From positions 1,673,075 to 1,737,074 of the forward strand of contig NZ_CM002299.1 in the NCBI RefSeq assembly GCF_000153125.2: 64,000 nt of DNA. Direction: 5' to 3'. Source of the DNA: Congregibacter litoralis KT71 (GTDB taxonomy: Bacteria; Pseudomonadota; Gammaproteobacteria; Pseudomonadales; Halieaceae). Shown piece by piece: positions 63,312 to 64,000 of this stretch (position 1 is the stretch's first letter; each line of letters opens with the position of its first letter). The notes below the pieces were generated by a model that did no database searches, had not been told where the DNA came from, and saw nothing but the letters and a program-made list of their open reading frames with translations. The translations under genes and the position numbers were made by a program.

Positions 63312-64000
63312 ATGACCTACCAAAACGAAATTCAGGCTGCCGCAGACATTGTGTCTGCCAACGGCGAAAGCTGGAAAGACATCAATCCGGAGCACGCGGC
63401 GCGCATGCGTCTGCAGAATCGTTTTCAGACCGGTATTGATATTGCCCGTTACACGGCGGGCATCATGCGCAAGGATATGGCGGAGTATGACGCTGACACG
63501 GCGCAGTACACCCAGTCCCTGGGATGCTGGCACGGCTTTATCGGCCAGCAGAAGCTCATCGCCATCAAGAAACACTTTGGCGATACCAACAAGCGGTATC
63601 TTTATCTCTCTGGTTGGATGATCGCCGCACTGCGCAGCGAATTTGGTCCTCTTCCTGATCAGTCCATGCACGAGAAGACCTCCGTGTCGGGCTTAATCGA
63701 AGAACTCTACACTTTCCTGCGCCAGGCCGATGCCCGGGAGCTGGGCGGACTGTTCCGGGAACTGGACGCAGCGCGCAAAGCTGGCGATGAAGTCGCGGCC
63801 AAAGCCACCGAGAACAAAATCGATAACTTCCAGACCCACGTCGTGCCCATTATCGCGGACATTGATGCGGGCTTTGGTAACGCCGAAGCGACTTATCTGC
63901 TGGCCAAGAAGATGATTGAGGCCGGTGCCTGCGCTATTCAGATTGAGAACCAGGTGTCCGACGAGAAGCAGTGTGGTCACCAGGACGGCAAAGTAACGGT
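63312..64000 (+). CDS. aceA: Isocitrate lyase AceA, 5' part cut by the window edge
   Basis: Glyoxylate-shunt enzyme cleaving isocitrate to glyoxylate and succinate. The first 230 codons are present from the ATG at 63312 and remain open at the window end. Motifs: SLGCWHGFIGQQKLIAIKK and PIIADIDAGFGNAEA; the catalytic loop reads KQCGH where most family members have KKCGH. It belongs to the long (~530-residue) Pseudomonas-type group. A GGGG ribosome site precedes the start. Confidence 0.93.
   Translation, partial: MTYQNEIQAAADIVSANGESWKDINPEHAARMRLQNRFQTGIDIARYTAGIMRKDMAEYDADTAQYTQSLGCWHGFIGQQKLIAIKKHFGDTNKRYLYLSGWMIAALRSEFGPLPDQSMHEKTSVSGLIEELYTFLRQADARELGGLFRELDAARKAGDEVAAKATENKIDNFQTHVVPIIADIDAGFGNAEATYLLAKKMIEAGACAIQIENQVSDEKQCGHQDGKVT

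Overview
The window looks like a gammaproteobacterial chromosome, most plausibly a marine member of the Halieaceae / OM60-NOR5 lineage. That placement is an inference from the conserved gene order suhB-trmJ-iscS-ndk-rlmN-pilW-ispG-hisS-yfgM-bamB-der, from the marine-type spondin-domain proteins, and from the GC-rich core coding style. It has two parts. Positions 1 to about 27000 form a modular accessory island with visibly lower GC. From about 27000 to the end lies a GC-rich chromosomal backbone. No rRNA, tRNA or CRISPR array was seen, and no transposase, integrase or recombinase gene.

Island part 1 (1-16.2 kb) is a stacked metal-resistance region. It holds a copper unit (copB partial, copA, divergent copRS, cop box). 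A mer-type unit without merA follows (merR overlapping copS, operator, merT, merP, a GDCCVxC protein). Next is a seven-gene minus-strand operon combining MerP-like, MerT-like, thioredoxin-fold and CcdA-like proteins, a MerR-family regulator, an outer-membrane protein and a DUF1232 protein. A lead-type unit comes after it (pbrT with a cytochrome c domain, pbrR, and a CDF exporter followed by a methyltransferase). The last unit is for cobalt/nickel (dmeR/dmeF followed by a second methyltransferase). Three promoters with the 19-bp spacer typical of MerR-family control are visible at the mer, pbrT and CDF genes, and a fourth precedes the thiol-redox operon. A fragment of a CusA-type RND pump marks past rearrangement.

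Island parts 2 and 3 are two modules delimited by three copies of a ~97-bp direct repeat at 16.38, 21.82 and 26.90 kb. Module 2 holds two decayed unknown genes, a DUF4143-type ATPase with a strong 11-bp inverted operator, and an unrecognised 750-residue secreted protein. Module 3 is a quinone/electrophile detoxification operon under a divergent LysR regulator (doxX, azoR, glutathionyl-hydroquinone reductase, pirin, DOPA-type extradiol dioxygenase). The third repeat sits 66 bp downstream of a backbone histidine kinase gene, so this looks like a site that has been loaded repeatedly.

The backbone starts with a minus-strand operon of two spondin-domain proteins and a two-component system, then an alpha/beta-hydrolase lipoprotein and a membrane protein. 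An arsenic operon follows (arsR-arsC-ACR3, with arsR predicted to be leaderless). After it come an APC permease, tadA, mltF, purL, secD-secF, suhB and the trmJ-iscS-ndk-rlmN-pilW-ispG-hisS-yfgM-bamB-der block. In that block the whole isc operon is reduced to iscS, and rodZ is absent. A group III truncated haemoglobin gene, a GIN-domain protein / GntR / ABC-2 transporter operon, a quinone-oxidoreductase-type dehydrogenase and the first 230 codons of isocitrate lyase (aceA) complete the window.
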